Positions 44,084 through 52,907 of a stretch of DNA of 64,000 nt are shown in pieces. The first letter of the stretch is position 1, and each line of letters opens with the position of its first letter. Position numbers and translations under genes: made by a program. Under the pieces are notes generated by a model, which saw nothing but the letters and a program-made list of their open reading frames with translations, made no database searches and was not told the DNA's origin. Origin of the DNA: Bacillus thuringiensis (GTDB taxonomy: Bacteria > Bacillota > Bacilli > Bacillales > Bacillaceae_G); the NCBI RefSeq assembly GCF_001182785.1, contig NZ_CP012103.1:1-64000 (forward strand). Direction: 5' to 3'.

Positions 44084-44356
44084 ATGAAATTAATAGAAGT
44101 GCCGTTTGAGGAATTTAAAAATGAAGTTATTAAACCATCAAATTATTTGATACAAAATGTTGATGATTCAAATTTTCTTTTACATCGAGAATTGAAAGAA
44201 AATGAGATACCGCACTTTATAGAACATGACACATTTCACTATGAAGGGAAAACTTATTTATGGGTGATAGCAAATTTTCCATCAGAAGATGCAGCAAAAA
44301 CAGCAATACAAACATACTGGAATGCTACTAGACAACTAAACGATATTACGAAGTAA
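44084..44356 (+). CDS. Small hypothetical protein
   Basis: 90 residues; ATG 44084 behind AAAGGGG. Soluble, mixed alpha/beta (KLIEVPFEEFKNEVIKPSNY, FPSEDAAKTAIQTYW). The same AAAGGGGAAATTA leader sequence precedes the next gene, so the pair is expressed together. No family recognised. Confidence 0.65.
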   Translation: MKLIEVPFEEFKNEVIKPSNYLIQNVDDSNFLLHRELKENEIPHFIEHDTFHYEGKTYLWVIANFPSEDAAKTAIQTYWNATRQLNDITK

Positions 44357-44369
44357 AGGGGAAATTACT

Positions 44370-44948
44370 ATGAAAGATAAACGAAAATCCTTGTTTATTG
44401 TGTTTGTCATTTTAGTTGTAGGTGTGACAGCTTTTAATATTTATTTGAGCAAAAAATCCATGAGTGATGGCAAAGAAAAGCAGTTAAAACTTTCAAATGA
44501 ATTACTAACAAAGCAAAATGAGGACTTAAAAAAACGATTGGATAAGGTGCTTCCTTCCGCACAAGAACAACAGAGAAGGGCGTATTTATCGACAGCCGAA
44601 ACGTTTATACAATTATCATTTCACAGAGAAAAAGAAGGATACAGCGAGCGAAAAGAAAAGGCAAAATCTATTATGAGTGAGGAACTTTTACAACAATTTT
44701 ATCCAACTGATAAATACGAATTAGGAGATACGTATAAAACGAAACCAATAGAAATGAAGTTTTATTTACAAGAAAATGAACCCGATAAAGAGGAGGTAAA
44801 TGTGTTAGCTGAATTTATAAATGTCACGACAGATTCAACACAAAATCGAGAAGAAAAAGTAAACAATGTGTTACGAATCATCATGAAAAAAGAAAATGAA
44901 ACATGGCGAGTTACAAGTGTGGAAGAGTTAAATATGAAAGTTTTATAA
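44370..44948 (+). CDS. VirB8-like assembly protein
   Basis: 192 residues; ATG 44370 behind AAAGGGG. One N-terminal membrane helix (LFIVFVILVVGVTAFNIYL), a coiled-coil neck (QLKLSNELLTKQNEDLKKRL) and an outer domain of about 110 residues. The outer domain has the helix-then-strands pattern (EFINVTTDSTQ, TWRVTSVEEL) of the NTF2-like VirB8/TcpC fold. It would be the periplasm-side scaffold of the channel. Identification rests on architecture and position. Confidence 0.65.
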   Translation: MKDKRKSLFIVFVILVVGVTAFNIYLSKKSMSDGKEKQLKLSNELLTKQNEDLKKRLDKVLPSAQEQQRRAYLSTAETFIQLSFHREKEGYSERKEKAKSIMSEELLQQFYPTDKYELGDTYKTKPIEMKFYLQENEPDKEEVNVLAEFINVTTDSTQNREEKVNNVLRIIMKKENETWRVTSVEELNMKVL

Positions 44949-44969
44949 CGAAAAAGGTGGGGTGAGAGT

Positions 44970-45866
44970 GTGATAGGAGCGATTGGTAAGAAGAGTGAAA
45001 GAATCAATCTAAGAAAAAATAAGTCGTGGATCTACTTAACAATTATCAGCTTTCTATTTTTGGGTTTTTTCGCTTTCTTGACATCAAAAATCTACATGCC
45101 AAACGATGAAAAACTATTCCATACAGAGACAAATAAAGTAATTAAGTTGTCGGGTATGGGGAAATTGATTGTAGAGAAAAGGGAATACAATCCACACAAA
45201 AACTTTATACAAATTTACTTTCGATTAGAGGGTTATGAAGAGACAGGATATACATTTAAAGCACAGCAAAAAGCAAATCCAGGTGTTCAATTACCTGTCA
45301 AAGTATTGTATGAGGAGAACGGAAAATACGTAGTAGAAGTAAAAGACTTATCTCCGAATTGGGGAGCGTTAGCTTTCGATATTTACAATAAAAACGGTGA
45401 AAAAGAACAAATAGATATTCGGAAATTCACACAAGATGTGAACGAAGCTGAAGAAGAAAATGCAGCAACAAAAAGTCCGAATAAATTAGTTCAGACGATT
45501 TTTACCGATCAAAGAAAAACAAAAGCGAATGACGAATTGATAGCTGAAGATAAAAAAACATATGAGCTAGATTTTATAGAAAGAGACAAAAAAGATATTG
45601 AAACAAAGATAAAAAATTATGGGAAAGCAATCAAACTGGAAGAAGAAAATGCGAAGACAGTTTATGAAAAAGTAAAAGAATTACAAGATGAAATGAAGTA
45701 CCAAACGGAAGCAGAAAAAACGGAAACACAATCAAAAATAGCATCCCTAGAATCAAAAATAAAATCATCAGAAAAGAACGTGGAATTGTTTAAAGGAGAA
45801 CAAAAAATTGCACGAGATAAAATCAAAAAGTTAGAGCAAAAGGCACAAGAAATTAATAAAAAGTAA
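44970..45866 (+). CDS. Membrane-anchored coiled-coil protein
   Basis: 298 residues; GTG 44970 after AAGGTGGGG. One membrane helix near residues 18-38 (SWIYLTIISFLFLGFFAFLT). A beta-rich outer domain follows, about 45-150 (HKNFIQIYFRLEGYEETGYT). The C-terminal long coiled coil, 190-298, has repeated charged heptads (ETQSKIASLESKIKSSEKNV). It is the last gene before the oriT candidate. Role unknown; it may bridge envelope layers. Confidence 0.65.
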   Translation: MIGAIGKKSERINLRKNKSWIYLTIISFLFLGFFAFLTSKIYMPNDEKLFHTETNKVIKLSGMGKLIVEKREYNPHKNFIQIYFRLEGYEETGYTFKAQQKANPGVQLPVKVLYEENGKYVVEVKDLSPNWGALAFDIYNKNGEKEQIDIRKFTQDVNEAEEENAATKSPNKLVQTIFTDQRKTKANDELIAEDKKTYELDFIERDKKDIETKIKNYGKAIKLEEENAKTVYEKVKELQDEMKYQTEAEKTETQSKIASLESKIKSSEKNVELFKGEQKIARDKIKKLEQKAQEINKK

Positions 45867-45880
45867 AAAAAGTCATGTCG

Positions 45881-46070
45881 TCAGTGAGTACTCACCAGTG
45901 ATATTTGAGTACTCACTGAGTGCTCATCTGTTGGTTTTTGTATCGTCAGTGAGTACTCATCAGTTTAATTTGTGTCATCAGTGAGTACTCACCTAGAGGA
46001 TTTTCTTGCCCCCATCGTTTCGCTAGGCTCCACCTAGCCCCACACCCTCGGTGGGGGCAGAAACCCCTTA
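45881..46070 (+). other. oriT: Candidate origin of transfer (oriT)
   Basis: The 14-bp element TCAGTGAGTACTCA occurs at 45881, 45946 and 45978 and inverted at 45906-45919. Each copy holds the palindrome TGAGTACTCA. It is followed by a stem GCTAGG/CCTAGC (46022-46038) and a GC-rich stretch CCCCACACCCTCGGTGGGGG. It lies just before the accessory RHH and relaxase genes, where oriT normally is. The nick site cannot be placed from sequence alone. Confidence 0.75.
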
Positions 46071-46126
46071 TGCTCTTCTCACTATTTTTTGATCTCTACC
46101 CAGAATTGCAGAAAGGAGCCGAAATT

Positions 46127-46387
46127 GTGAATCTAAAAATAAGAGATATAGATCCAGTTGCCTTAAAGAAAATAGATGAAATGGCAAAGAGAAAGGGAAT
46201 ATCCCGACAAAAATTTTTGAAAGCTCAAATTGAAATGCTGGCATTTTTTCAGCAACAAAATAAAAGGGAAATGGAATTAGAAAATCTCATTGAAAAGAAT
46301 ATCCATATGATGAGTGATTGTTATAGCGCAATGGAAAAAATGAATGAGTTTATTCAAATGATGATGCAGGATGTTGAAAATGAGTAA
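46127..46387 (+). CDS. RHH relaxosome accessory protein (MobC-like)
   Basis: 86 residues; GTG 46127 behind AAAGGAG. The N-terminal ribbon-helix-helix (NLKIRDIDPVALKKIDEM, then RKGISRQKFLKAQIEML) is followed by a helical tail rich in methionine. It should bind the repeats at 45881-45993 and help the relaxase find its nick site. Its last codons overlap the relaxase start by 8 bp. Confidence 0.82.
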   Translation: MNLKIRDIDPVALKKIDEMAKRKGISRQKFLKAQIEMLAFFQQQNKREMELENLIEKNIHMMSDCYSAMEKMNEFIQMMMQDVENE

Positions 46388-47573
46388 TGAGGTTTCTGTT
46401 CAATCTTCCGTCACACCGGGTGTTGTTTTAAAAACGAAATTTGTGTTACCAAGTTCCGATGCGTTTCAGAACTATATTGATTATGTAGATCGGGAGGAAG
46501 CGAAAAGTGAAGTAAAGTTGAATCCGAAAATGTTCGAAACGTATCAAGACTATATGGGTAATTCAGAAAAGACATCGGCACTATTTACGGAACACGCAAA
46601 TCGCTTAACAGAAAGTGAGAAAAAGTCCTTAAAGGAAATGTTTAAAACCGCTCATGAGAATGGAAGTATCATGTGGCAAGATGTCATTTCTTTTCATAAT
46701 CCTTGGCTAGAGAAACAAGGAATTTATGATGAGAAAACAAAAACGTTGGATGAGAAAAAGTTAATGGATGTAACAAGGCTTATGATGAAGGAAATGCAAA
46801 AAAGAGAGGGGGTGGAAAAAAGCTCTATTTGGTCGGCAGCCATTCATTTTAATACGGATAATATTCATATTCATGTGGCAATTGTTGAACCATTTCCAAC
46901 GAGAGAACGTGGCAAAAGAAAACCAAAAACGTTAGATGCGATGAAGGGTAAAGTCGTAAATAATCTGTTAGATCGTAAGCAGGAGCAAAAACAAATTAAT
47001 GATCTGATTCGAAACAATATGGTGGGAAGGAAAAAAGAAGATTCCGTTTTTGATTGGCGTAATCAACATTTGAAACCATTGTTTTTACAAATCTATAAAC
47101 AGTTACCAAGTGATAAAAGACAGTGGCAATATAGCTACAATACGATTCAACCATTAAAGCCACAAATTGATGAATTAAGCAGTCGGTATATTCAACATCA
47201 TCATAAAAAAGATTACGATAAGTTTCTCCTAAAGTTAGATAAAGAAGTGCAAGTTTTTAAAGAAGCATATGGGGAAGGAAAGTATGATAAGAAGCAATAT
47301 GAAAATTACAAGACGAATAAAATCAATGACCTATATAAAAGAATGGGTAACGCTTTTTTACAAGAAATGAAGGCATATGATAAAGAACAAAAAAGAATCC
47401 ATCACATGAAAAAATCAAAGTCATTTCGAAAATTTCAGCAGAATGTATCTATTCAGTATTCTATGAGAAAAGTGGAAGGCGCTTTTAAAAGTGAATATGA
47501 AAGTTGGAAGAACCAAAAGTATTATGAGCGTATGCAAAAAGAGAGTGCTTATCAAAATGAAAGGGGTTACTAA
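46380..47573 (+). CDS. Relaxase, MOBL type
   Basis: 397 residues from ATG 46380, overlapping the accessory gene. The metal-binding relaxase signature is SAAIHFNTDNIHIHVAIVEP near residues 150-170, with the HxH pair and an upstream tyrosine-rich part (FQNYIDYVDREEA). The C-terminal half is basic and helical (KEYDKEQ-like stretches, RIHHMKKSKSFRKFQQN). It cuts one oriT strand and pilots it through VirD4. The pattern suits the MOBL family known from pLS20-type plasmids rather than MOBP or MOBQ; assignment by eye. Confidence 0.85.
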   Translation: MSNEVSVQSSVTPGVVLKTKFVLPSSDAFQNYIDYVDREEAKSEVKLNPKMFETYQDYMGNSEKTSALFTEHANRLTESEKKSLKEMFKTAHENGSIMWQDVISFHNPWLEKQGIYDEKTKTLDEKKLMDVTRLMMKEMQKREGVEKSSIWSAAIHFNTDNIHIHVAIVEPFPTRERGKRKPKTLDAMKGKVVNNLLDRKQEQKQINDLIRNNMVGRKKEDSVFDWRNQHLKPLFLQIYKQLPSDKRQWQYSYNTIQPLKPQIDELSSRYIQHHHKKDYDKFLLKLDKEVQVFKEAYGEGKYDKKQYENYKTNKINDLYKRMGNAFLQEMKAYDKEQKRIHHMKKSKSFRKFQQNVSIQYSMRKVEGAFKSEYESWKNQKYYERMQKESAYQNERGY

Positions 47574-48011
47574 ATGAGTACAATTAGAAGACAGGTAACG
47601 ATGGATCAAGCGACAGAAGATTATATAAATGATTATATGGAAGAACACGGAATTCGATATACAGGCGAAGCAATGGGACGAATTTGCAAGGAGCATGAAG
47701 CGGCAAAAAATACAGAATGGTCGTTAAATTATGTAACGGAAGTGGTATCAAAAAACTTACATGATGTGTTAAAAAGTGAACTAACAAAAATTCGTCTTGG
47801 TGCAAATAGTGCGGATAGAAACACACAGGTTTTAATTGAGTTATTAAATGGATACTTTTTTGCTAATGACTTGGATTTAGAGAGTATTATTACAACAGAT
47901 AAAATTGAAGTAGGGGGTGTAAAGATGGCAAAAGAAGTCGTAGCGGAACGGATTAGTAACGCAAGACAAAAACGTTTAGATCATGAGGCATCAAAGAACA
48001 ATGTAACGTAA
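47574..48011 (+). CDS. Hypothetical protein after the relaxase
   Basis: 145 residues; ATG 47574 begins directly after the relaxase stop. The start RRQVTMDQATEDYINDYMEE, followed by TGEAMGRICKEHE, has an RHH-like or DNA-binding look. The rest is helical and charged. Coupled to the relaxase, so perhaps another relaxosome component. No family recognised. Confidence 0.6.
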   Translation: MSTIRRQVTMDQATEDYINDYMEEHGIRYTGEAMGRICKEHEAAKNTEWSLNYVTEVVSKNLHDVLKSELTKIRLGANSADRNTQVLIELLNGYFFANDLDLESIITTDKIEVGGVKMAKEVVAERISNARQKRLDHEASKNNVT

Positions 48012-48030
48012 GCTACATTGTTTCTTTTTA
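47997..48030 (+). terminator. Hairpin at the end of the relaxase operon
   Basis: ACAATGTA (47998-48005) with TACATTGT (48014-48021), then TTCTTTTTAT. Confidence 0.7.
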
Positions 48031-48053
48031 TAAAAAAACAGGAGGTTAGTAGG

Positions 48054-48329
48054 ATGTTATTATTTCGTGAAGATATCGCATTAGGAGTCATTAAAGAGGT
48101 TGGAGAAGGTGAACTTGTTTTACTTGTAAAAGAGGAAGAACTAACAATCAAAATTACACGAGAACAAGAGGAAGAACTTGCAGTCCATGTCATGAATCAA
48201 GAAAATATGTTAGTTCCAGTTAATGTGAAAACTCATGAGCTTTTCTTTGATACAGCTGAGAGATGGAATGAAGAGGAAATGGAGGAATTACAAAAAGCAA
48301 GTGAAAGAGTAGGAGAAGATCATGAGTAA
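48054..48329 (+). CDS. Small acidic hypothetical protein
   Basis: 91 residues; ATG 48054 behind AGGAGG. Beta-rich acidic start (DIALGVIKEVGEGELVLLVK) and helical acidic end. It overlaps the polyvalent-protein gene by 8 bp and may be its partner. No motif. Confidence 0.62.
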   Translation: MLLFREDIALGVIKEVGEGELVLLVKEEELTIKITREQEEELAVHVMNQENMLVPVNVKTHELFFDTAERWNEEEMEELQKASERVGEDHE

Positions 48330-51300
48330 AAGTTATAAGAAAAAGTACCAAACGAAATCACCAGAAGAAAAGAAAGAAGCGGTGCAAGCTTTAACAAAAA
48401 AGATGGAAAAAAGTGTAGAAGGTTATTTTCGTACACCGGGAGGTTTGAAAGAGTATTTAACGTTTATGGCAAAGTTTTATCACTATTCACCATCTAATAT
48501 TTCATTAATACAGAGTCAATTCCAGGGAGCCAGTGCAGTTGGTTCCTTTTCTTTTTGGAAAGAAAAAGGATTTCCGGTTAAGAAGGGTGAGAAAGGAATT
48601 AAAATCCTTGTTCCAAACCGAACGGTAGCAAAATTTAAAGATAAAGATGGGACATGGAAATCCGTTACAAAGGCGAGTGAGCAAGAGAAAAAACAAATTG
48701 AATCTAAAAGCGTAGAAGTGATGCCTGGTCGTTTATATTTTGCTGTCGGTCATGTGTTTGATGTGTCCCAAACAAACGCAAAAGCGGAAGATCTTCCTCG
48801 TATTTTTCCGAATCGTTGGCTAGACGGGAGCGTAACAGATTACAAGAGTTTGTACAAGGGAATGGAAGCCATTGCGGAAAAAAACGGTGTGAAAATTATT
48901 GAGCCGAAGCAAGAACTTGGGGTTGCAAAGGGAGTTAGTTACACCTTAACAAAAGAGGTTGCTTTGAATCCTAGAAACAGTGAATTACAAAATGTAAAAA
49001 CACTTCTTCACGAATTGGCGCATGCCAAACTTCATACCGCAGAGACACATATGCATTACACAGCACCAGAAAAAGAGTTTCAAGCAGAAATGACAGCTTA
49101 TGCCGTTTCTTCTTATTTTGGGATTGATACAAGCGAATATTCATTAGGATATTTAGCGAGCTGGACACAAGGAAAAGAAATGAAAGATAAAACGAAGTTG
49201 TTGAAAGAAGTACATGAAACTTCAATTGAATTTATTGAAACAATTGAAAGCTCGTTGGAAAAAGAAAAAACAAACGAAAAAGGAGTAGATTATATGGCAA
49301 AACAAGTGTCTGAAAATAAAGATGGAAATGTAAGAGACAATTTCGAGGTTTTAACAGGCATCCAACAAAATGCGCAGCGACTTATCAATGAAAGGCTTGG
49401 ATTAAATTTTGAAAAACATTGGGAAAACTATGAAATTCAACTTTCAGAAGATAATCGTGTATTAGAAGAAATAAATCCTAATATTCGTTTGAATTTAGGG
49501 GAGATGGAACAGATTGTTTATGAATTTGGTACAAACAGAGAACAAGATACATTTAAAAAAATTGTGGATACATTAGAGCCATATTATGAAGCTGATTTGT
49601 TAGAAGATAGTTTCAATGATATACCAATCGCTAAGGTTTCGTTAGATCGTGAAAAGCGTTTAAAAGTCGATTGTGTTAATGAGCATGTGAAAGAAAATCA
49701 TAAGGATTTTTGGTTTCAAAATTCAGTGAGTTTGGCTTTGAATGTAATTAATCACCAAATTTCAACAGCACATAAAGAAGTAATGAATAATGAGATTGAA
49801 TATAAAGGACTATATCCTAAATCTGAATCAGAAGTGATTTATTGCCAAGAAACAGGTAAGCCATTACAGCACGATGAATTGGTTTTTCGTGTTGATGGTC
49901 CTGGATATATAGATGGATATATAGTAGGAGAAGAGGCAAGTTATAAAGGTTTAGATTTAGATGATGGGAATGGTTATTGTTATTATACAACGATTGAATA
50001 TGAAGATGTAGAAGAAAAAATACTTGCACCAATTGGACTAGAAAAAAATGCTCAACCTAATCTTTTAAATGAAAAACAGAATGAAAAAAATATTTTACTA
50101 GTGGAATACATGAGCTTAAGTAATACGACACAAGAGCTTGTTTCTGTTGCAGAGTTAAGGGAACAAGCAGATAGGAATCATGCGTTTGAACCAATAGAAG
50201 GTGCAGAAAAATTGAGTGATAAAGAATTTATTGATGCATTCAACGAGGCGAATCAAGAAAAGTTTGCAGCAATAAATCAAAATGAAATTAATCGTCCAAC
50301 TATGCTAGTTCAATGGAGCGACAATGAAACTTTTAAGAATAATCAACTGATCCCATTTGGAGAAGCCAATGAAAAGATGGCTGAAGTTATTTCAAGTATT
50401 GAAAAAGCAAGGGAAGAAGCTAGAAAAAGAGGTGAAACCATCCCTTACGATCAAGCTCGTTATCATATTGCCATTCCAAAAGAAGTCGATAGAGATTTTG
50501 GAAGAATGGAGCTTGTGAGTATGGATCGTATGAATATGGGGGATGGGGACTACAAGACACCGTATGAACAAGTATTAAACGAGAAAAGGCATTTATCGGA
50601 TGAAGTAAAACAAGCGTTACGAGATGAGGTGGTGAACCATAGAAATAACAAAGAAATACCGATGGAAAAAGTACAAGAAAATCCATTAGAAAAATCGAAA
50701 GAGACACCCAACCACTTAGTTACAATTGAAGTATTAGCAAATGGTATGCAAGATGAAGAACTGGCAAGAATCCACATGATGGATGCCGTTACGAAAGATA
50801 TAAATTATTTGTCTGTATGGAATCAAGATTCAACAAATCGGGACGATTTATATGTTTCACTCATGGAAAAGAACGGGAAACGAGAAAACGTCTATTTAGA
50901 TAACATTTTGAAACCAGATTTATATGAAAAGGTTCAAAGTTCTATCTTTGATGGAAGAGGAAATTTGTCATTTGTTGTTTATGAAAAAGATGTAAATATG
51001 AGTCTAGATGAAATCGTAAAAGATGAACGATATGGACTCTTAGTTGATAAAGCGGAGGCACAAAAAGATTACTCTTTTAATGAAAAAGAAGTGGAATTAT
51101 ATAAAGAAATGAAGACAGATGGATATGCACCTATTGCTTCTCTAGATCAACAAATTCAGCCTTTAAAAGAAAAGGAGTCAACTACATTAGATAAAGATTT
51201 AAGCCGAAAATTCGAAGCATACAGACGTTCACAATATGAAGAGACACCAGATAATATTGATAGCATTGTCACTCGTGTAAAAGCTGAAGAACGGTATTAT

Positions 51301-51579
51301 ACAACGAAATATGTTTCGATTGATAATGAGCTGGTAAGCCAGGAACACGTAGTGAAATTAGAAAATCAAGTGGATGAGAAGCTTGGAAAAGAAGGAATAA
51401 CAGTGAATCAGTCTACAACTTCAAAGGAAATGGATTTTGATAAAAAGTTTCAGCCATTGAATGGAAAAAAAACAAATGATAAAGAAAAAGATAAGGAAAT
51501 AGATCCTGGTAATGTAGAGCAGTCGAAAACTACAAAGAAATCAGGTAGAAAAAGAGAAACAATGGAAATGGAACGATGA
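48322..51579 (+). CDS. Large ArdC-like polyvalent protein with zincin motif
   Basis: 1,085 residues; ATG 48322 follows AGGAG. Residues about 20-140 resemble the ArdC ssDNA-binding domain (YHYSPSNISLIQSQFQGASA, VGSFSFWKEKGFPVKKGEKG). Residues 190-300 are a metallopeptidase-like part with LLHELAHAKLH (HExxH, near 226) and EFQAEMTAYAVSSYFG. The remaining 750 residues hold a series of domains of the LPD kind (MLVQWSDNETFKNNQLIPFG near 655; AEIVTKDINYLSV-like stretch near 820) and a low-complexity charged end. ArdC-type proteins protect incoming plasmid DNA from restriction. Large polyvalent proteins are thought to enter the recipient with the DNA. Function inferred. Confidence 0.8.
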   Translation: MSKSYKKKYQTKSPEEKKEAVQALTKKMEKSVEGYFRTPGGLKEYLTFMAKFYHYSPSNISLIQSQFQGASAVGSFSFWKEKGFPVKKGEKGIKILVPNRTVAKFKDKDGTWKSVTKASEQEKKQIESKSVEVMPGRLYFAVGHVFDVSQTNAKAEDLPRIFPNRWLDGSVTDYKSLYKGMEAIAEKNGVKIIEPKQELGVAKGVSYTLTKEVALNPRNSELQNVKTLLHELAHAKLHTAETHMHYTAPEKEFQAEMTAYAVSSYFGIDTSEYSLGYLASWTQGKEMKDKTKLLKEVHETSIEFIETIESSLEKEKTNEKGVDYMAKQVSENKDGNVRDNFEVLTGIQQNAQRLINERLGLNFEKHWENYEIQLSEDNRVLEEINPNIRLNLGEMEQIVYEFGTNREQDTFKKIVDTLEPYYEADLLEDSFNDIPIAKVSLDREKRLKVDCVNEHVKENHKDFWFQNSVSLALNVINHQISTAHKEVMNNEIEYKGLYPKSESEVIYCQETGKPLQHDELVFRVDGPGYIDGYIVGEEASYKGLDLDDGNGYCYYTTIEYEDVEEKILAPIGLEKNAQPNLLNEKQNEKNILLVEYMSLSNTTQELVSVAELREQADRNHAFEPIEGAEKLSDKEFIDAFNEANQEKFAAINQNEINRPTMLVQWSDNETFKNNQLIPFGEANEKMAEVISSIEKAREEARKRGETIPYDQARYHIAIPKEVDRDFGRMELVSMDRMNMGDGDYKTPYEQVLNEKRHLSDEVKQALRDEVVNHRNNKEIPMEKVQENPLEKSKETPNHLVTIEVLANGMQDEELARIHMMDAVTKDINYLSVWNQDSTNRDDLYVSLMEKNGKRENVYLDNILKPDLYEKVQSSIFDGRGNLSFVVYEKDVNMSLDEIVKDERYGLLVDKAEAQKDYSFNEKEVELYKEMKTDGYAPIASLDQQIQPLKEKESTTLDKDLSRKFEAYRRSQYEETPDNIDSIVTRVKAEERYYTTKYVSIDNELVSQEHVVKLENQVDEKLGKEGITVNQSTTSKEMDFDKKFQPLNGKKTNDKEKDKEIDPGNVEQSKTTKKSGRKRETMEMER

Positions 51580-51666
51580 AAAATTTTATAACAGGAACAC
51601 CAGATTAAATCATTTTTTGTTACTCAATTGAGATAACGGAGAGTGATTTTTTTATATCTAAAAATG

Positions 51667-51700
51667 AAAGAGGGTAAAAGGAAAAGCCCTCTTTCTTATC
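51667..51700 (+). terminator. Hairpin after the polyvalent-protein gene
   Basis: GAAAGAGGG with CCCTCTTTC around a 15-base loop, then TTATCT. Confidence 0.6.
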
Positions 51701-51724
51701 TATAGAACGAAAGGAGAGAATGCC

Positions 51725-51858
51725 ATGAATGTATGGCTGTTTGCGGCTGTATGTTTCTTGTAGCTGTCTTTTTGAATATGTTGTTGATATTTGGTCAAAG
51801 AATTGTGAAAAAGCTGAGGATCAAGAAACAGAACCATAAAGCTGAAATTGTAGATTAA
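51725..51858 (+). pseudogene. Small membrane protein, probably frameshifted
   Basis: ATG 51725 behind AAAGGAGAG reads MNVWLFAAVCFL and stops. In the next frame MFLVAVFLNMLLIFGQRIVK and a basic tail (KKLRIKKQNHKAEIVD) continue to 51858. One base removed near 51746 would join them into a 43-residue single-span protein. ATG 51751 could give the second part alone (35 residues), but lacks its own ribosome-binding site. Confidence 0.5.
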
Positions 51859-51863
51859 GAGAA

Positions 51864-51897
51864 AAGGACTAGGAAACGGAATAGTCCTCTTTTTTAT
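51864..51897 (+). terminator. Terminator before the Toprim gene
   Basis: AGGACTA (51865-51871) with TAGTCCT (51882-51888) followed by CTTTTTT. Confidence 0.8.
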
Positions 51898-51929
51898 TTC
51901 ATTTTATAGAGTAAAGGGGGGATTCCGTA

Positions 51930-52907
51930 ATGGCATATGTCAGTGCGGAGGATGCGATGAAAGCAAGAAAAGTTGACTTGATTTCATATCTGGAAGCAAA
52001 AGGCGAAGCGTTTAAGAAAGAGGGGAACTATTATCGTCATACGGAGCATGACAGTCTCATCATTAAAGGGAATCAATACGCCTGGAATAGTCGAGGGGAA
52101 AAAGGATATGGAGCGATTAGCTTTGCCATGATGTACTATGAAATGACATTTCCACAAGCTGTGATGGACATTCAGAAGGGGGACTACAAAGAGTTTGATC
52201 GTTCAAAAGCTGAAGAGGAGCGCAAAAAAGAGCAGCGGCCTTTTAGTTATCCCAAACACCTGGAAGTAAATAAGCAAACAGAGATTAAAGAATATCTAAT
52301 TCATGAACGGAAAATTAATCCTCGTTTAGTAAACTGGCTGATTAAAAAGGATCTCATCGCCCAGGATAAGAAAAATAACGTGGTGTTCAAATGGAGGGAA
52401 GAGGGAGGCAAAGGGCAAGTCATTGGAATGAACCGTCAAGGTACGGTCAAAATGGAGAATAAAAGGGGTAGTTTTAAGCAAATTGTCCCGAATTATGAAA
52501 AAATCCATGCAGGTTTTACGGTTGATGTAGGTAAACCGGATAAGATTTATTTTTATGAAGATCCAATCGACATGTTATCTCATTGGAGTATTAAACAAAA
52601 TAATATCCAAAACGCTCGTCTGGTTTCTATGCATGGATTGAAGTCGAAAACAGTGATTCAATCTTTAATGGATGCGAAAAAAGAAGGGCACGATATTAAA
52701 GAAGTCATAATGGCAGTTGATAATGATAAGGCTGGGAAAGACTTCATTCAGACAATGAAATGCTTTGTCGATCTTAAAGAGGATATTCCAATGAATGAAA
52801 AAGATTGGAACGATGTCCGAAAGAAACAAGTGACTGAGCAACAGGCAAAAGAAACAGCCCAACCAAAGAAAATGAAACCAATTAAAGAGGTGGAGCGAAG
52901 TGTCTAA
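51930..52907 (+). CDS. Toprim/DUF3991 primase-like protein
   Basis: 325 residues; ATG 51930 behind AAAGGGGGG. An N-terminal zinc-finger-like or CHC2-replacement part (YYRHTEHDSLIIKGNQYAWN, GEKGYGAISFAMMYY) precedes the Toprim fold. In the Toprim fold the pattern YFYEDPIDMLSHWSI holds the catalytic Glu and EVIMAVDNDKAGKDF holds DxD. It resembles plasmid DUF3991/Toprim proteins thought to prime replication of the transferred strand. The end overlaps the Mrr-like gene by 8 bp. Confidence 0.8.
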   Translation: MAYVSAEDAMKARKVDLISYLEAKGEAFKKEGNYYRHTEHDSLIIKGNQYAWNSRGEKGYGAISFAMMYYEMTFPQAVMDIQKGDYKEFDRSKAEEERKKEQRPFSYPKHLEVNKQTEIKEYLIHERKINPRLVNWLIKKDLIAQDKKNNVVFKWREEGGKGQVIGMNRQGTVKMENKRGSFKQIVPNYEKIHAGFTVDVGKPDKIYFYEDPIDMLSHWSIKQNNIQNARLVSMHGLKSKTVIQSLMDAKKEGHDIKEVIMAVDNDKAGKDFIQTMKCFVDLKEDIPMNEKDWNDVRKKQVTEQQAKETAQPKKMKPIKEVERSV

